A DNA stretch of 33,924 bases from Ferruginibacter sp. (GCF_028288465.1 NZ_JAQBNR010000017.1:1-33924), one strand, 5' to 3'. Counted from the first letter of the stretch, positions 25,057 through 33,657 are shown. Numbers and translations: made by a program. The notes: generated from the letters alone by a model not told the origin.

Positions 25057-25281
25057 CTAATCAAAAAATGTCAACAATAGGTATGTAAGGTTGTCTGTTG
25101 GATCTAAAACGGGACCGTTTGACAGCTGTGCTTCTATAATAATTTCCAACTTATTCTACTACAAAAATAGCAGTTATTAAAGTGATGTATGTAATAGAGC
25201 AATGTATTGCTTGTAGTATTTTTACTACTATAATAATTAATGGCCGCCTTCGTTTAAATAATGATTTATTGCAATCGAAGT

Positions 25282-25308
25282 AACACTATCTTTGTAGCAA
25301 ATAGTGTT
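25282..25308 (+). promoter_or_regulatory. Promoter with overlapping inverted repeat before the NarL-type regulator
   Basis: TATCTTTG at 25287-25294 is a perfect TAnnTTTG -7 box about 90 bases before the start codon; no good -33 element is visible (only TTG at 25269-25271, 15 bases away). AACACTAT at 25282-25289 and ATAGTGTT at 25301-25308 form a perfect 8-base inverted repeat around an 11-base spacer that covers the box. A weak -33 plus a dyad suggests control by a bound regulator, perhaps the regulator itself. Confidence 0.5.
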
Positions 25309-25383
25309 GTTTGTTTGCCGTTATTTGCGCAATTTGATGTAGATTTATTTTGCTGTTTACTTTTACTAAAATTACTTTTACCA

Positions 25384-26010
25384 ATGAAAAAATTTTTAAT
25401 TGTAGATGATCATGACGTTGTACGTTCAGGCATTAAAGGCTTGCTGCTTGAATTGTTTAAACCTTCGGAAATAGACGAGGCAAGTGACGGTGAAACAGCA
25501 GTGGAAACATTGAAGCACAATCAATACGATCTTATTATGATGGATATCCAGATGCCTAAAACGGATACTTTAGGATTGATGGAATATATTCACATTAAAT
25601 ACCCCAATTCAAAAGTGCTTGTATTTTCGATGAGTGCTGAAAGCATCTATGCCAAAAGATTTTTAAAGGCCGGCGCAAAAGGATTTTTATCGAAAGATGC
25701 TCCGCTGGAGGAAATTAAAAAGGCCATTAATCTTGTATTGAATAACCGTAAATATATCAGTGACACACTTGCAGCAACACTTGCTGAAGAATCTATTTCA
25801 GATACCCCCAGCAATCCTTTTAATCAACTGTCGCCCCGTGAATTTGAAATTGTATCGCTTCTTTTAACAGGGCAAACAATCAGTGAAATATCAAGACTTT
25901 TAAACCTGCAGGTGTCCACTATTGGAACACATAAAGCCCGTTTGTTTGACAAATTGCATGTAACCAATTTGCTGGAGTTAAAAGAAATGGCAACCTCCTA
26001 CAACCTGTAG
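25384..26010 (+). CDS. NarL/FixJ-family response regulator
   Basis: A 208-residue regulator. The receiver (about 1-120) shows IVDDHD with Asp8/Asp9, phospho-acceptor Asp54 in IMMDIQMP, Ser in VFSMSA, and lysine in FLSKDAP. The LuxR-type helix-turn-helix (about 145-205) contains LSPREFEIVSLLLTGQTISEIS and STIGTHKARLFDKL. It binds DNA when phosphorylated. The partner is probably the HisKA_3 kinase at 14918-17575, since that kinase type normally pairs with this regulator type. The gene diverges from the minus-strand kinase operon. I chose ATG 25384 (MKKFLIVDDH) because the 41 extra residues from ATG 25261 are hydrophobic, precede the receiver without homology, and overlap the likely promoter. 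Confidence 0.95.
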   Translation: MKKFLIVDDHDVVRSGIKGLLLELFKPSEIDEASDGETAVETLKHNQYDLIMMDIQMPKTDTLGLMEYIHIKYPNSKVLVFSMSAESIYAKRFLKAGAKGFLSKDAPLEEIKKAINLVLNNRKYISDTLAATLAEESISDTPSNPFNQLSPREFEIVSLLLTGQTISEISRLLNLQVSTIGTHKARLFDKLHVTNLLELKEMATSYNL

Positions 26011-26040
26011 ATGTTGACTGGGTATGTGCTAGATTCGTAT

Positions 26041-26076
26041 CTGAAAACGGTAACGGTTAATAAACGTTTTTATCAG
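26041..26076. terminator. Weak candidate hairpin between convergent genes
   Basis: CTGAAAACG at 26041-26049 can pair with CGTTTTTATCAG at 26065-26076, with a bulge. It covers the short gap after the NarL-type regulator and overlaps the end of the convergent deaminase gene. A shared terminator is plausible but the structure is imperfect. Confidence 0.3.
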
Positions 26077-26530
26077 TTTTATTGCTCCATTCCTGAAATA
26101 CTTTCAGTGCTGATTTTTTATCAATGCCAATGATGGGTATTTTTCTGCTGCCGATTGCTGTGCTCATTTCCTGGTATATCATAGCGTCGTCGAAACCAAT
26201 GCTGGCAGCATCTTCCCTGGTATTGGCATAATATACCACTTTTGGCCGTGCCCAGTAGATTGCACCCAGGCACATGGGGCATGGTTCGCAACTGGTATAA
26301 ATTTCACAACCATCCAGCTGATAGGTACCAAGTGTTTTACAGGCATCTCTTATTGCGGTAATTTCCGCATGGGCAGTTGGATCCTGGTTGCAGATAACTT
26401 TGTTATTTCCCCTGCCGATAATTACATCATCTTTTACAACGATGCATCCAAACGGACCGCCTTCATTATTTAGCATGCCTTGTTTGGATAATGCAACTGC
26501 TTCCTGCATAAATTTTTCTTCTCTTGTCAT
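26057..26530 (-). CDS. guaD: Guanine deaminase, cytidine-deaminase fold
   Basis: A 157-residue zinc deaminase. The zinc and catalytic residues are His54 and Glu56 in PTAHAE, and Cys84 and Cys87 in PCPMC. The whole protein follows the Bacillus subtilis GuaD pattern, including GGPFG, NQDPTAHAEITAIR, YTSCEPCPMCLGAIYWARP, the late GFDD, and a C-terminal Tyr (GuaD is 156 residues). It would convert guanine to xanthine in the cytosol. tRNA adenosine deaminase TadA shares the fold, but the YWARP stretch and GFDDAMIYQE favour guanine deaminase. The gene stands alone, convergent with the NarL-type regulator and 109 bases downstream of the cupin gene. Confidence 0.88.
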   Translation of the reverse strand: MTREEKFMQEAVALSKQGMLNNEGGPFGCIVVKDDVIIGRGNNKVICNQDPTAHAEITAIRDACKTLGTYQLDGCEIYTSCEPCPMCLGAIYWARPKVVYYANTREDAASIGFDDAMIYQEMSTAIGSRKIPIIGIDKKSALKVFQEWSNKTDKNVY

Positions 26531-26540
26531 AACTGTGTCA

Positions 26541-26602
26541 ATGCAAATTTATAACCGATCCCTGCAACTTTTTTTAATCATAAATTAAAAAGAAATTTGC
26601 AT
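26541..26602. repeat. 10-base inverted repeat upstream of guaD
   Basis: ATGCAAATTT at 26541-26550 and AAATTTGCAT at 26593-26602 are perfect inverted repeats, 42 bases apart. The left arm, read on the minus strand, contains TAAATTTG (26544-26551), a TAnnTTTG -7 box just upstream of guaD. The arms could be paired operator sites, although the -33 spacing is poor. Confidence 0.35.
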
Positions 26603-26639
26603 AATAATATGGAGGATTTACAACCGTTATTTTAGCGGC

Positions 26640-27143
26640 CTATGATCTGCATAACGCTTTGATGGTTGTTTCATAAAAGGGGTATAATGCAGTTAAGCCG
26701 TTACTGTCTGCCATTTCAAAATCACTAAAATCAAAGCCGGGAGCTACTGTACAGCCAGCAAAACAAAAACGGCTCTTCTCAGCCGGTTGGCTCGCAAACC
26801 AGCAATTAGCTGGTACAGTAAATTGAAAAACTTGTCCTGCTGAAATATCCTGGCCAAGTTGAACGACAGTAAGTGCTCCATCGGGTTGAAAAATGTATAT
26901 CAATAAAGGATCACCGGCATAAAAATGCCAGCATTCATCACTTTTGATTCTGTGAAAGGCAGAAAAATTGCCCCGCTCCAGCAGGAAATAAATGGCTGTA
27001 GAAAAAGCTCTTTCGCCGTTAAACCTTGCTGGTAGCACACCAGCAGGAATATGTTCATTGCTGCGATATGTTTCTTTATACCATCCCCCTTCGGGATGAG
27101 GTTGCAGGTTATATTGCCGGATTAGTTGCAGTGCCGTAAGCAT
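26640..27143 (-). CDS. Cupin-like DUF985 protein
   Basis: A 167-residue protein of the cupin_5 (DUF985) family. It begins with LIRQYNLQPHPEGGWYKETYRS, followed by AIYFLLERGNFSAFHRIKSDECWHFYAGDP, a cupin-type metal-site arrangement, and a late GCTVAPGFDFSDFEMAD. Members have a double-stranded beta-helix fold and are thought to bind a small molecule or sugar, but no reaction is well established, so I give no function. It is 41 bases downstream of hemL on the same strand and may be co-transcribed with it; I see no functional link. Confidence 0.87.
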   Translation of the reverse strand: MLTALQLIRQYNLQPHPEGGWYKETYRSNEHIPAGVLPARFNGERAFSTAIYFLLERGNFSAFHRIKSDECWHFYAGDPLLIYIFQPDGALTVVQLGQDISAGQVFQFTVPANCWFASQPAEKSRFCFAGCTVAPGFDFSDFEMADSNGLTALYPFYETTIKALCRS

Positions 27144-27184
27144 ATAGTTAAAACAGGACTTTTTTGTTTGCCTTTACCAGTCCA

Positions 27185-28465
27185 TTATTGCGAAAGAAAT
27201 TGGTGTAATAAATCAATTGTTTTATCCAGGTCTGCATAAGTCAATGCGTTATTTAAAAACCAGCTTTCATATGCCGATGGCGGCAAGTATACACCGTTAT
27301 CCAGCATAAAATGAAACAGCTGATTAAACCGGCCAATGTCTGCCCGTGAGGCAGACTCAAAATCAGTAATATTATGATCACTGAAATGAATGCTGATCAT
27401 ACTGCCAAAACGGTTGATACGGTAAGCAATATTATGTTGTATAAATACTTTCTCAAGTCCATCAGCCAGGTAGGTTGTTTTAGCCTCCAGCTCTTCATAA
27501 ATTGCGGGGTTTGCCTTTAACTCATTCAGCAACGTGTAACCGGCTATCATTGCAATGGGGTTGCCACTTAAAGTGCCCGCCTGGTAAACGTTTCCCAGCG
27601 GAGCTATGTGTTGCATAATTTCCTTTTTACCTCCGAAAGCACCTACAGGTAAGCCTGCTCCAATTACTTTACCATAGGTTACGAGGTCGGCATTGATTTG
27701 TAGTTTAGCCTGTGCACCACCTGCAGCCAGCCTGAAGCCGGTCATTACTTCATCAAAAATAAAAACGATGCCTTCTTCGTCGCAAATTTTTCGCAGGCCT
27801 TCTAAAAAACCCGGCTCGGGGATGATGCAACCCATATTACCCACAACAGGTTCTATAATAATGGCAGCAATTTCTCCATTGTGTTGTTGTGCCAGTAGCT
27901 GTACGGCTTGCAAATCATTGTAGGCGCAGGTAAGCGTATCATTGCTAACGCCAGCAGTTACGCCGGGCACTGTTTGTATAGATAGCGTGGCCATGCCGCT
28001 GCCAGCTTTTACTAAAAAAGCATCTGCATGACCGTGATAGCATCCCTCAAATTTGATAAATTTATTTCTGCCTGTAAACCCACGTGCCAAACGCAGTGCG
28101 CTCATACAGGCTTCCGTGCCGCTGCTTACCATGCGCACCAGGTCTATATTAGGTGCCATAGTTTTTATCAGTTCGGCCATTTCTATTTCCAGTTCGGTAG
28201 GCGCACCAAATGAGGTAGATAGGGCAGCTTTTTCCTGTATGGCCCTTACAACCGGCTCGTAAGCATGCCCGAGTATCATAGGCCCCCAGGAAGCAATGTA
28301 ATCGATGTACTGGTTACCATCGGCATCATATAAATAAGCGCCTTTGGCACTTTTTATAAACACCGGAGTTCCGCCTACACTTTTAAATGCCCTCACCGGT
28401 GAGTTTACACCGCCCGGTATTGATTGTTGTGCCCTTTCGAAAAGTTGCTTGCTATTTTGGTACAT
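27185..28465 (-). CDS. hemL: Glutamate-1-semialdehyde 2,1-aminomutase
   Basis: A 426-residue PLP enzyme of class III aminotransferase fold, the usual length for HemL. Motifs are [18 protein letters not shown] at the N-terminus, [39 protein letters not shown], and the PLP lysine Lys266 in [17 protein letters not shown]. It converts glutamate-1-semialdehyde to 5-aminolevulinate in the C5 route of tetrapyrrole synthesis, in the cytosol. The start [13 protein letters not shown] aligns with other HemL proteins. It lies 104 bases downstream of citrate synthase. No other haem gene is in view. Confidence 0.96.
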   Translation of the reverse strand: MYQNSKQLFERAQQSIPGGVNSPVRAFKSVGGTPVFIKSAKGAYLYDADGNQYIDYIASWGPMILGHAYEPVVRAIQEKAALSTSFGAPTELEIEMAELIKTMAPNIDLVRMVSSGTEACMSALRLARGFTGRNKFIKFEGCYHGHADAFLVKAGSGMATLSIQTVPGVTAGVSNDTLTCAYNDLQAVQLLAQQHNGEIAAIIIEPVVGNMGCIIPEPGFLEGLRKICDEEGIVFIFDEVMTGFRLAAGGAQAKLQINADLVTYGKVIGAGLPVGAFGGKKEIMQHIAPLGNVYQAGTLSGNPIAMIAGYTLLNELKANPAIYEELEAKTTYLADGLEKVFIQHNIAYRINRFGSMISIHFSDHNITDFESASRADIGRFNQLFHFMLDNGVYLPPSAYESWFLNNALTYADLDKTIDLLHQFLSQ

Positions 28466-28569
28466 ACTATAAAAGGATTTAGTTAATCGCAGGAAGGTAT
28501 TATATGCGGGGTAATGCCTGCAATGCCGGTTTACTTTTCGGTTGTTTGTTTAGAACGACGGCGGTAAAA

Positions 28570-29895
28570 TTAATCGCCCCAAATCTCGTCTTTTCCTTCG
28601 AGCCATTTTTTTACCAGGTCTGTTGTAACAGATTTTGGACGTTCCAGTGGAAAGTTCAGAGCTCTGTCCCAGCAAAGGCTGGCCAGCACACCCAATGCTC
28701 TTGAAACGCCAAACAAAACGGTATAAAATTCATATTCCACCATACCATAGTGCACGAGTAACGCACCGCTGTGAGCGTCTACATTGGGCCATGGGTTTTT
28801 TATTTTACCGAGTGACTGCAACAGCGGCGGAACTGCCTCATAAATATTCCAAACGGTATTTACCAGTGGATCGTTGGGTAAATGTTTTTTCCCGAATTCC
28901 ATTTGAGCTGTAAAACGCGGGTCAGTTTTACGCAACACGGCATGTCCATATCCCGGCACCACCTTCCCTTCGCTTAACGTCTTTTTTACATATTCTTCTA
29001 TCTGGGCTTTTGATGGCGTTTCTACGCCCAGTTCTTCTCTCATATCATATATCCACTTAATTACTTCCTGATTGGCAAGGCCATGGAGGGGACCCGCCAA
29101 TCCGTTCATTCCAGCTGCAAAAGAAAGGTAAGGGTCGCTTAATGCAGAGCCTACAAGGTGGGTAGTATGTGCAGAAACGTTACCACCTTCATGATCGGCA
29201 TGAATGGTCATATACAAGCGCATCAACTCTTTAAATTCCTCATTTTCATATCCCATCATATGGGCAAAATTACCTGCCCAGTCTAGCAAGCCGTTGGGTT
29301 GTATATGTTCGCCGCCTTTGTATTTGCGGCGGTAAATGTAAGCAGCCACCCGTGGCAACCGTGCTACCAGGTCCATTGAGTCGTCAAATGTAGCCTCCCA
29401 GTAGTCTTTTTTACTCATCCCGGCAGCATATCGTTTGGCAAAGCTGCTTTCTGTTTGTAACGCCATAATGGCAACAACAAATTGCGTCATCGGGTGTGTA
29501 CTTACCGGCAAAGCTTCAATAGTGGCAAACACATGATTCGGTACGTGGCTGCGTCGCTGCCATAATTCAGTAATATGCTGGGCATCCTTATCTGTCGGAA
29601 ATTCATCCATCAGCATTAAATGAAACAAACCTTCCGGCAATGGCTCTCCGCCATTTTCTGCTTTAGGGAGCTTTTCTCTTAATTCGGGCAAAGTGTGCCC
29701 GCGAAAACGAATTCCTTCCTGGGCATCCAGCAATGAGGTTTCAGATACAAGCCCTGTCATTCCACGCATACCCTGGTAAATCTGGCTTAGGGTTACTTCA
29801 CCTATTTTTTTATCACCGTGTTCCTTCAACATGGCTTTAATTTCTGCTCCAACCGTATCTGCTTTTACCTTAAAACTGTCTTTGATATCGCCCAT
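28570..29895 (-). CDS. gltA: Citrate synthase, eukaryote (mitochondrial)-like type
   Basis: A 441-residue citrate synthase. The catalytic residues are His271 (GPLHGLA), His318 (GYGHAVLR) and Asp373 (NVDAHSG), which match His274, His320 and Asp375 of the pig heart enzyme almost position for position. KNPWPNVDAHSG, YTVLFGVSRALGVL and FPLERPKS are typical of the mitochondrial enzyme and unlike the allosteric E. coli GltA. It condenses oxaloacetate and acetyl-CoA at the entry to the TCA cycle. This subtype is known in some Bacteroidota, so it need not be a recent transfer. A promoter candidate lies about 45 bases upstream. The symbol is used for function only. Confidence 0.95.
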   Translation of the reverse strand: MGDIKDSFKVKADTVGAEIKAMLKEHGDKKIGEVTLSQIYQGMRGMTGLVSETSLLDAQEGIRFRGHTLPELREKLPKAENGGEPLPEGLFHLMLMDEFPTDKDAQHITELWQRRSHVPNHVFATIEALPVSTHPMTQFVVAIMALQTESSFAKRYAAGMSKKDYWEATFDDSMDLVARLPRVAAYIYRRKYKGGEHIQPNGLLDWAGNFAHMMGYENEEFKELMRLYMTIHADHEGGNVSAHTTHLVGSALSDPYLSFAAGMNGLAGPLHGLANQEVIKWIYDMREELGVETPSKAQIEEYVKKTLSEGKVVPGYGHAVLRKTDPRFTAQMEFGKKHLPNDPLVNTVWNIYEAVPPLLQSLGKIKNPWPNVDAHSGALLVHYGMVEYEFYTVLFGVSRALGVLASLCWDRALNFPLERPKSVTTDLVKKWLEGKDEIWGD

Positions 29896-29939
29896 AATAG
29901 TAGTTTATAAATTCGAAATTACCTGCCTTTTAGAATGGA

Positions 29940-29971
29940 TAAAAGTACAACGCCGGTTGGTGTTAAACAAA
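29940..29971 (-). promoter_or_regulatory. Candidate promoter for citrate synthase
   Basis: Read on the minus strand, TTTG (29968-29971) is followed by a 20-base spacer and TACTTTTA (29940-29947), seven of eight positions of TAnnTTTG. It would give a leader of about 40 bases. An inverted repeat AAAGTTC/GAACTTT (29984-29990 and 29998-30004) lies just upstream of the -33 element and could bind an activator. Confidence 0.45.
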
Positions 29972-30247
29972 AGTTTTTCCGGTAAAGTTCGCCAATGGAA
30001 CTTTTTAGAGACAAATAATAAGTATCGTACTTAATAATAATGTAGCCACATTTAATAATGGGAATGAAGTACCATCCATTAATTAACAGGTATTAAAATT
30101 GAGGTAAGTTGTAATACAAGGACCAGTTAAAAAAATACTGCCGAACTTTTTCAGGCTGAAATCCATAAGGGATAAGCATTTTATTTTTTTATGAGTTGTT
30201 TAATGATAAATCATTCCGCTAAATTTTATCCTGCCGATTTTTTGCTG

Positions 30248-30255
30248 TATTTTTG
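30248..30255 (+). promoter_or_regulatory. Candidate -7 box for pyrG
   Basis: TATTTTTG matches TAnnTTTG fully, about 190 bases before the pyrG start. No clear -33 element lies at the right distance, and the surrounding sequence is T-rich, so chance is possible. Confidence 0.3.
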
Positions 30256-30446
30256 CCCGACCTCACGGATATTTTATCTTTCATTTTCCGATGGTCATCA
30301 CGGATTGAAACAATTACCATTTCGATATTCTTTTGCAGCTAATATGTTCACCTGTTTGTAAGTTATTGCGACAGCCAGGTATAAAACAGGATGGCAATGT
30401 TTTGTAGCATCCATAAATATATGACAAATTAAAAACAGATAATTTC

Positions 30447-32102
30447 ATGAAAACGGCCAAGTATATTTTTGTAACCGGGGGTGTTACATCTTCATTAGGT
30501 AAAGGTATTATAGCAGCTTCGCTTGCTAAGTTATTGCAGGCAAGAGGCCTGAAGGTTACCATCCAAAAGTTTGACCCTTATATCAATGTGGATCCGGGCA
30601 CCCTAAATCCCTATGAGCATGGAGAATGTTATGTTACAGAAGATGGTGCAGAAACGGATCTTGACCTTGGCCACTACGAACGTTTTTTAAATATACATAC
30701 CAGCCAGGCTAACAATGTTACTACCGGGCGTATTTACCAAACAGTGATTAACCAGGAAAGGGAAGGGGCATACCTCGGAAAAACAGTACAGGTAGTTCCA
30801 CATATAACGGACGAAATAAAACGTCGTATGCTATTGTTGGGTAATAGTGGTGAATATGATATTGTTATTACGGAAATTGGCGGTACCGTGGGAGATATTG
30901 AAAGCCTTCCTTTTGTAGAAGCGGTACGTCAGCTGCAGTGGCAGATGGAAGAGGAAGATTGCCTGGTGGTGCATCTTACATTGATTCCTTATTTAAAAGC
31001 AGCCAAAGAATTAAAGACCAAGCCAACACAGCACAGTGTAAAACTGATGAGTGAAAATGGCGTGCACCCTGACATTATTGTATGCAGAACGGAACGTTCG
31101 CTGAACCTGGATTTGAGGAAGAAAATAGCCTTATTCTGTAATGTAAAAACGGAAGCAGTGATTGAGGCGATGGACGCCAATTCCATTTATGAAGTGCCGT
31201 TAAAAATGCTGCAGGAAGGACTGGATGTAATTGTATTAAAGAAACTACACATCAACGGTTATTCTGCACCTGAACTTACCAAATGGAAAGGATTTTTGGA
31301 TAAACTGAAATATCCTTCCGGAAAAATAAATATTGGCCTGATAGGAAAATATATAGAACTGCAGGATGCTTATAAATCTATTTTGGAATCTTTTGTTCAC
31401 GCTGGAGCTATCAATGAATGCAAGGTAAATATTGTGAACGTACACAGCGAAACGATTACAGATGAAAATGTGCAGGAAAAATTAGGCGGCCTGGATGGTT
31501 TATTGGTAGCACCAGGTTTTGGTATGCGTGGAGTGGAAGGAAAAATTGTAGCGGTAAAATTTGCCCGCGAAAACAAGTTGCCATTTTTTGGCATTTGCCT
31601 GGGTATGCAGATGGCTGCGATTGAGTTTGCAAGAAACGTATTAGATTTGAAGGATGCCAATAGCACCGAAATGCAGGCTGATACAAAGAATCCGGTGATT
31701 GACCTGATGGCGGGCCAAAAGAAAGTGAAAGCAAAAGGCGGTACGATGCGGTTGGGAGCGTATCCATGCGAAATAAAAGAAGGTACGCTGGCATACAGTA
31801 TTTACGGCCAGCCACTAATCAGCGAAAGACACCGCCACCGCTGGGAATTTAACAACGCCTACCTGCAGCAATTTGAAGACGCAGGTATGATCGCAAGCGG
31901 AAAAAATCCTGGTACCGGGCTGGTAGAAATCATCGAATTGAAGGACCATCCTTTTTTTATAGGAGTTCAATACCATCCGGAATTGAAAAGTACAGTAGAA
32001 AATCCGCAACCGGTGTTTGTAAACTTTATTAAAGCGGCAAAAGAATTCGCTGATAATAAAACATCTGTGAAAAACACAGTATTGCAAAGTGAGTTAATAT
32101 AA
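30447..32102 (+). CDS. pyrG: CTP synthase
   Basis: A 551-residue CTP synthase of normal length. The N-terminal synthetase domain (about 1-270) begins [17 protein letters not shown] and includes [20 protein letters not shown] and [12 protein letters not shown]. The C-terminal class I glutamine amidotransferase domain (about 290-540) has the nucleophile Cys384 in GICLGMQMA and the QYHPE triad histidine and glutamate. It makes CTP from UTP, ATP and glutamine. The domain order and motifs are complete. The gene diverges from citrate synthase and converges with the DUF4407 gene, with a large hairpin between them. Confidence 0.98.
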   Translation: MKTAKYIFVTGGVTSSLGKGIIAASLAKLLQARGLKVTIQKFDPYINVDPGTLNPYEHGECYVTEDGAETDLDLGHYERFLNIHTSQANNVTTGRIYQTVINQEREGAYLGKTVQVVPHITDEIKRRMLLLGNSGEYDIVITEIGGTVGDIESLPFVEAVRQLQWQMEEEDCLVVHLTLIPYLKAAKELKTKPTQHSVKLMSENGVHPDIIVCRTERSLNLDLRKKIALFCNVKTEAVIEAMDANSIYEVPLKMLQEGLDVIVLKKLHINGYSAPELTKWKGFLDKLKYPSGKINIGLIGKYIELQDAYKSILESFVHAGAINECKVNIVNVHSETITDENVQEKLGGLDGLLVAPGFGMRGVEGKIVAVKFARENKLPFFGICLGMQMAAIEFARNVLDLKDANSTEMQADTKNPVIDLMAGQKKVKAKGGTMRLGAYPCEIKEGTLAYSIYGQPLISERHRHRWEFNNAYLQQFEDAGMIASGKNPGTGLVEIIELKDHPFFIGVQYHPELKSTVENPQPVFVNFIKAAKEFADNKTSVKNTVLQSELI

Positions 32103-32111
32103 AATATTGAA

Positions 32112-32162
32112 GGCTGATTTTTTGATTATAGTGTATACAAAAAACACGTCAAAAAATCAGCC
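32112..32162. terminator. Long 14-base-stem hairpin between convergent pyrG and DUF4407 gene
   Basis: GGCTGATTTTTTGA at 32112-32125 pairs perfectly with TCAAAAAATCAGCC at 32149-32162, with a 23-base loop that can itself pair GTGT with ACAC. It sits 10 bases after the pyrG stop. A one-mismatch copy of the right arm occurs at 32224-32237. A U-tract after the stem is missing on both strands, so the hairpin may act as a bidirectional transcript end or RNA stabiliser rather than a textbook terminator. Confidence 0.6.
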
Positions 32163-32251
32163 CTGTTAAATTAATTCAGCGTAGCAACAAATAAATAAGC
32201 TCCTGGCTGAATGAAATCCGATATCAAAAAATCAACCATCAGACATAACCT

Positions 32252-33451
32252 CTAATGTTCCTGTTTGGTTAAAACCTCCGATTTCATTTTTTCCCAAAGG
32301 CCGTCAAAAGTTGGATTGTTTTCTTCTTTCCACCGGCTGCTGAAGCTTTTAATTTTTAGTGTACGATCTTCTTTTGTAAGATCAAAAAAAGCAGCAATGG
32401 CTTCTTTATCGTTTTGATGCGCCAGTGAATTGTACAATTCTTTCAGCTCCTTTTCTTTACTGATATTGGATGTCACCATTTCTTTTTCCATAGCCTCCCG
32501 CTGCATAGCTCTTTCATCATAAGTGCCCGATGGCAGAATTGTTTTTGCAATCACTGGCATCAGTTCTATTAACAGTAAAATAATTACCAATAAGTAATAC
32601 CTGAACTGCAAAGCAGGATTGGTTTTAATTAAATTGTTCAATGCTTCAATTTGCGTCAGAAATCCGTTATTAAAATATTGGGTAAAATCAGCTTCTTCTT
32701 TTTTAACGGTATCATCAATTGTTTTTAAATCTGTTTCAATTGCCGCAATTTTTGGCTCTTCACTTTTCAGCAATTGCTGGTATTCTCCGTCCAGTTTTTG
32801 ATATTCATTTCTTTTCGCAATGGCAATATCTTTAATGCCCACTTTACCGGTGCCGCCGCTGCCATCTGTTTCTGATAAAAAATTTTGACGTGCCTTTGCA
32901 ACATCCGCATATTTTAGCTCCAGCTCTTGTTGAAGGCTTTCTTTTTCTGCAGATAGTGTAGCTTTTTTATTTTTATAGAGGTCAGTCAACTCCTTGCTTT
33001 TAACCATCATCTTTTTTTCATTATCCAGCGAAGTTTGTAACCTGATTTCTTTGGCAAACATGTAGAGCAATGCAGGCTGTGCCATAAAAGTACCGATGGT
33101 AACAGCCAGCAATGCCCTGAAAAGTAAAGGCAGCAATTTATTTTTTGAAAATTTGTTGATGCCTTTTATTAAAGCCCTGTCGATGGTTAAAATAATAAAC
33201 CCCATAAAAAAACCCAGGGGTATTGCCAGCCATAGCGATGCGGCAACTGTACTAAAAAAATAGGTCCAGGCCAAAGTGGCAAAGGCCCAGGTACCAAGTA
33301 CGGTCATGCCAATTATTTTATGGCGGTTGCGGTCTACAACTGCATCTGCCAGCAATTCTTTTTCGGCGGTGGAAAGCCACCATAAAAACTCGGTAAAGCG
33401 GGTTGGTTCATAGGTTTCCCTTTGGGTTAAGGGAACAGTTTTTTCCATCAT
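32252..33451 (-). CDS. DUF4407 family membrane protein
   Basis: A 399-residue protein matching the DUF4407 layout. A conserved N-terminal FTEFLWWLSTAEKELL is followed by three membrane segments (about 45-66, 70-90, 107-132), with IDRALIKG between the second and third. A long charged coiled coil follows (about 135-285), then a fourth membrane segment (about 288-312) and a charged C-terminal tail. The function of the family is not known; the coiled-coil loop suggests assembly or protein contacts at the membrane. It starts with two adjacent ATG codons (33451 or 33448). A promoter candidate lies about 75-100 bases upstream. The gene is convergent with pyrG and divergent from the lolA-like gene, with no clear functional link to either. 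Confidence 0.88.
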   Translation of the reverse strand: MMEKTVPLTQRETYEPTRFTEFLWWLSTAEKELLADAVVDRNRHKIIGMTVLGTWAFATLAWTYFFSTVAASLWLAIPLGFFMGFIILTIDRALIKGINKFSKNKLLPLLFRALLAVTIGTFMAQPALLYMFAKEIRLQTSLDNEKKMMVKSKELTDLYKNKKATLSAEKESLQQELELKYADVAKARQNFLSETDGSGGTGKVGIKDIAIAKRNEYQKLDGEYQQLLKSEEPKIAAIETDLKTIDDTVKKEEADFTQYFNNGFLTQIEALNNLIKTNPALQFRYYLLVIILLLIELMPVIAKTILPSGTYDERAMQREAMEKEMVTSNISKEKELKELYNSLAHQNDKEAIAAFFDLTKEDRTLKIKSFSSRWKEENNPTFDGLWEKMKSEVLTKQEH

Positions 33452-33524
33452 GTTTTAATGATATTAAATGATTACAAAATTGAATCAATAGCAGAGAGAA
33501 GTATGTTGAATGTTGAAGTGTGTG

Positions 33525-33552
33525 CAAAATACAACTTGATAATAAATATCAA
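33525..33552 (-). promoter_or_regulatory. Candidate promoter for the DUF4407 gene
   Basis: Read on the minus strand, TTG (33550-33552), an 18-base spacer and TATTTTG (33525-33531) resemble a Bacteroidota promoter one base short in the -7 box. An inverted repeat TTGATA/TATCAA (33536-33541 and 33547-33552) lies in the spacer. Confidence 0.35.
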
Positions 33553-33627
33553 CGTTAACCTGCTCTATTTATTTGGTATTAAAAAAATACATTAACACTT
33601 CATTAAAGGGCAATCTTAAACCGGGGC

Positions 33628-33657
33628 TTTGTGAAACAGTCTATTCACTTATCTTTG
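33628..33657 (+). promoter_or_regulatory. Bacteroidota-type promoter for the lolA-like gene
   Basis: TTTG at 33628-33631, 18 bases of spacer, and a perfect TAnnTTTG box (TATCTTTG) at 33650-33657, about 40 bases before the start codon. This is the best match to the consensus in the window. Confidence 0.65.

Larger units (their letters stand above)
24810..25383. other. Divergent intergenic region with structured element and promoter
   Basis: No protein gene is convincing in these 574 bases; an upstream extension of the regulator frame to ATG 25261 is rejected. The notable content is a pair of alternative hairpins (24989-25056) with a terminator-like T7 run, spaced GATTAA/TTAATC motifs from 24953 to 25028, and a promoter with an overlapping inverted repeat at 25282-25308. 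The remainder is AT-rich with nothing recognised. Confidence 0.6.
29896..30446. other. Divergent intergenic region between citrate synthase and pyrG
   Basis: These 551 AT-rich bases hold no convincing gene. I see a promoter for citrate synthase (29940-29971), a short inverted repeat beside it (29984-30004), a -7-like box for pyrG (30248-30255), and a long pyrG leader with a 7-base stem (CCTGTTT at 30351-30357 with AAACAGG at 30384-30390). Nothing resembles the Bacillus pyrG attenuation leader. Confidence 0.55.

Noticed and set aside
25261..25383. Upstream start giving the NarL-type regulator a hydrophobic N-terminal extension or membrane segment
   Set aside because: The receiver begins with MKKFLIVDDH at 25384, and the extension overlaps a consensus -7 box and inverted repeat.
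26057..26530. tRNA adenosine deaminase tadA
   Set aside because: The length and the YWARP and GFDD features follow guanine deaminase of Bacillus more closely.
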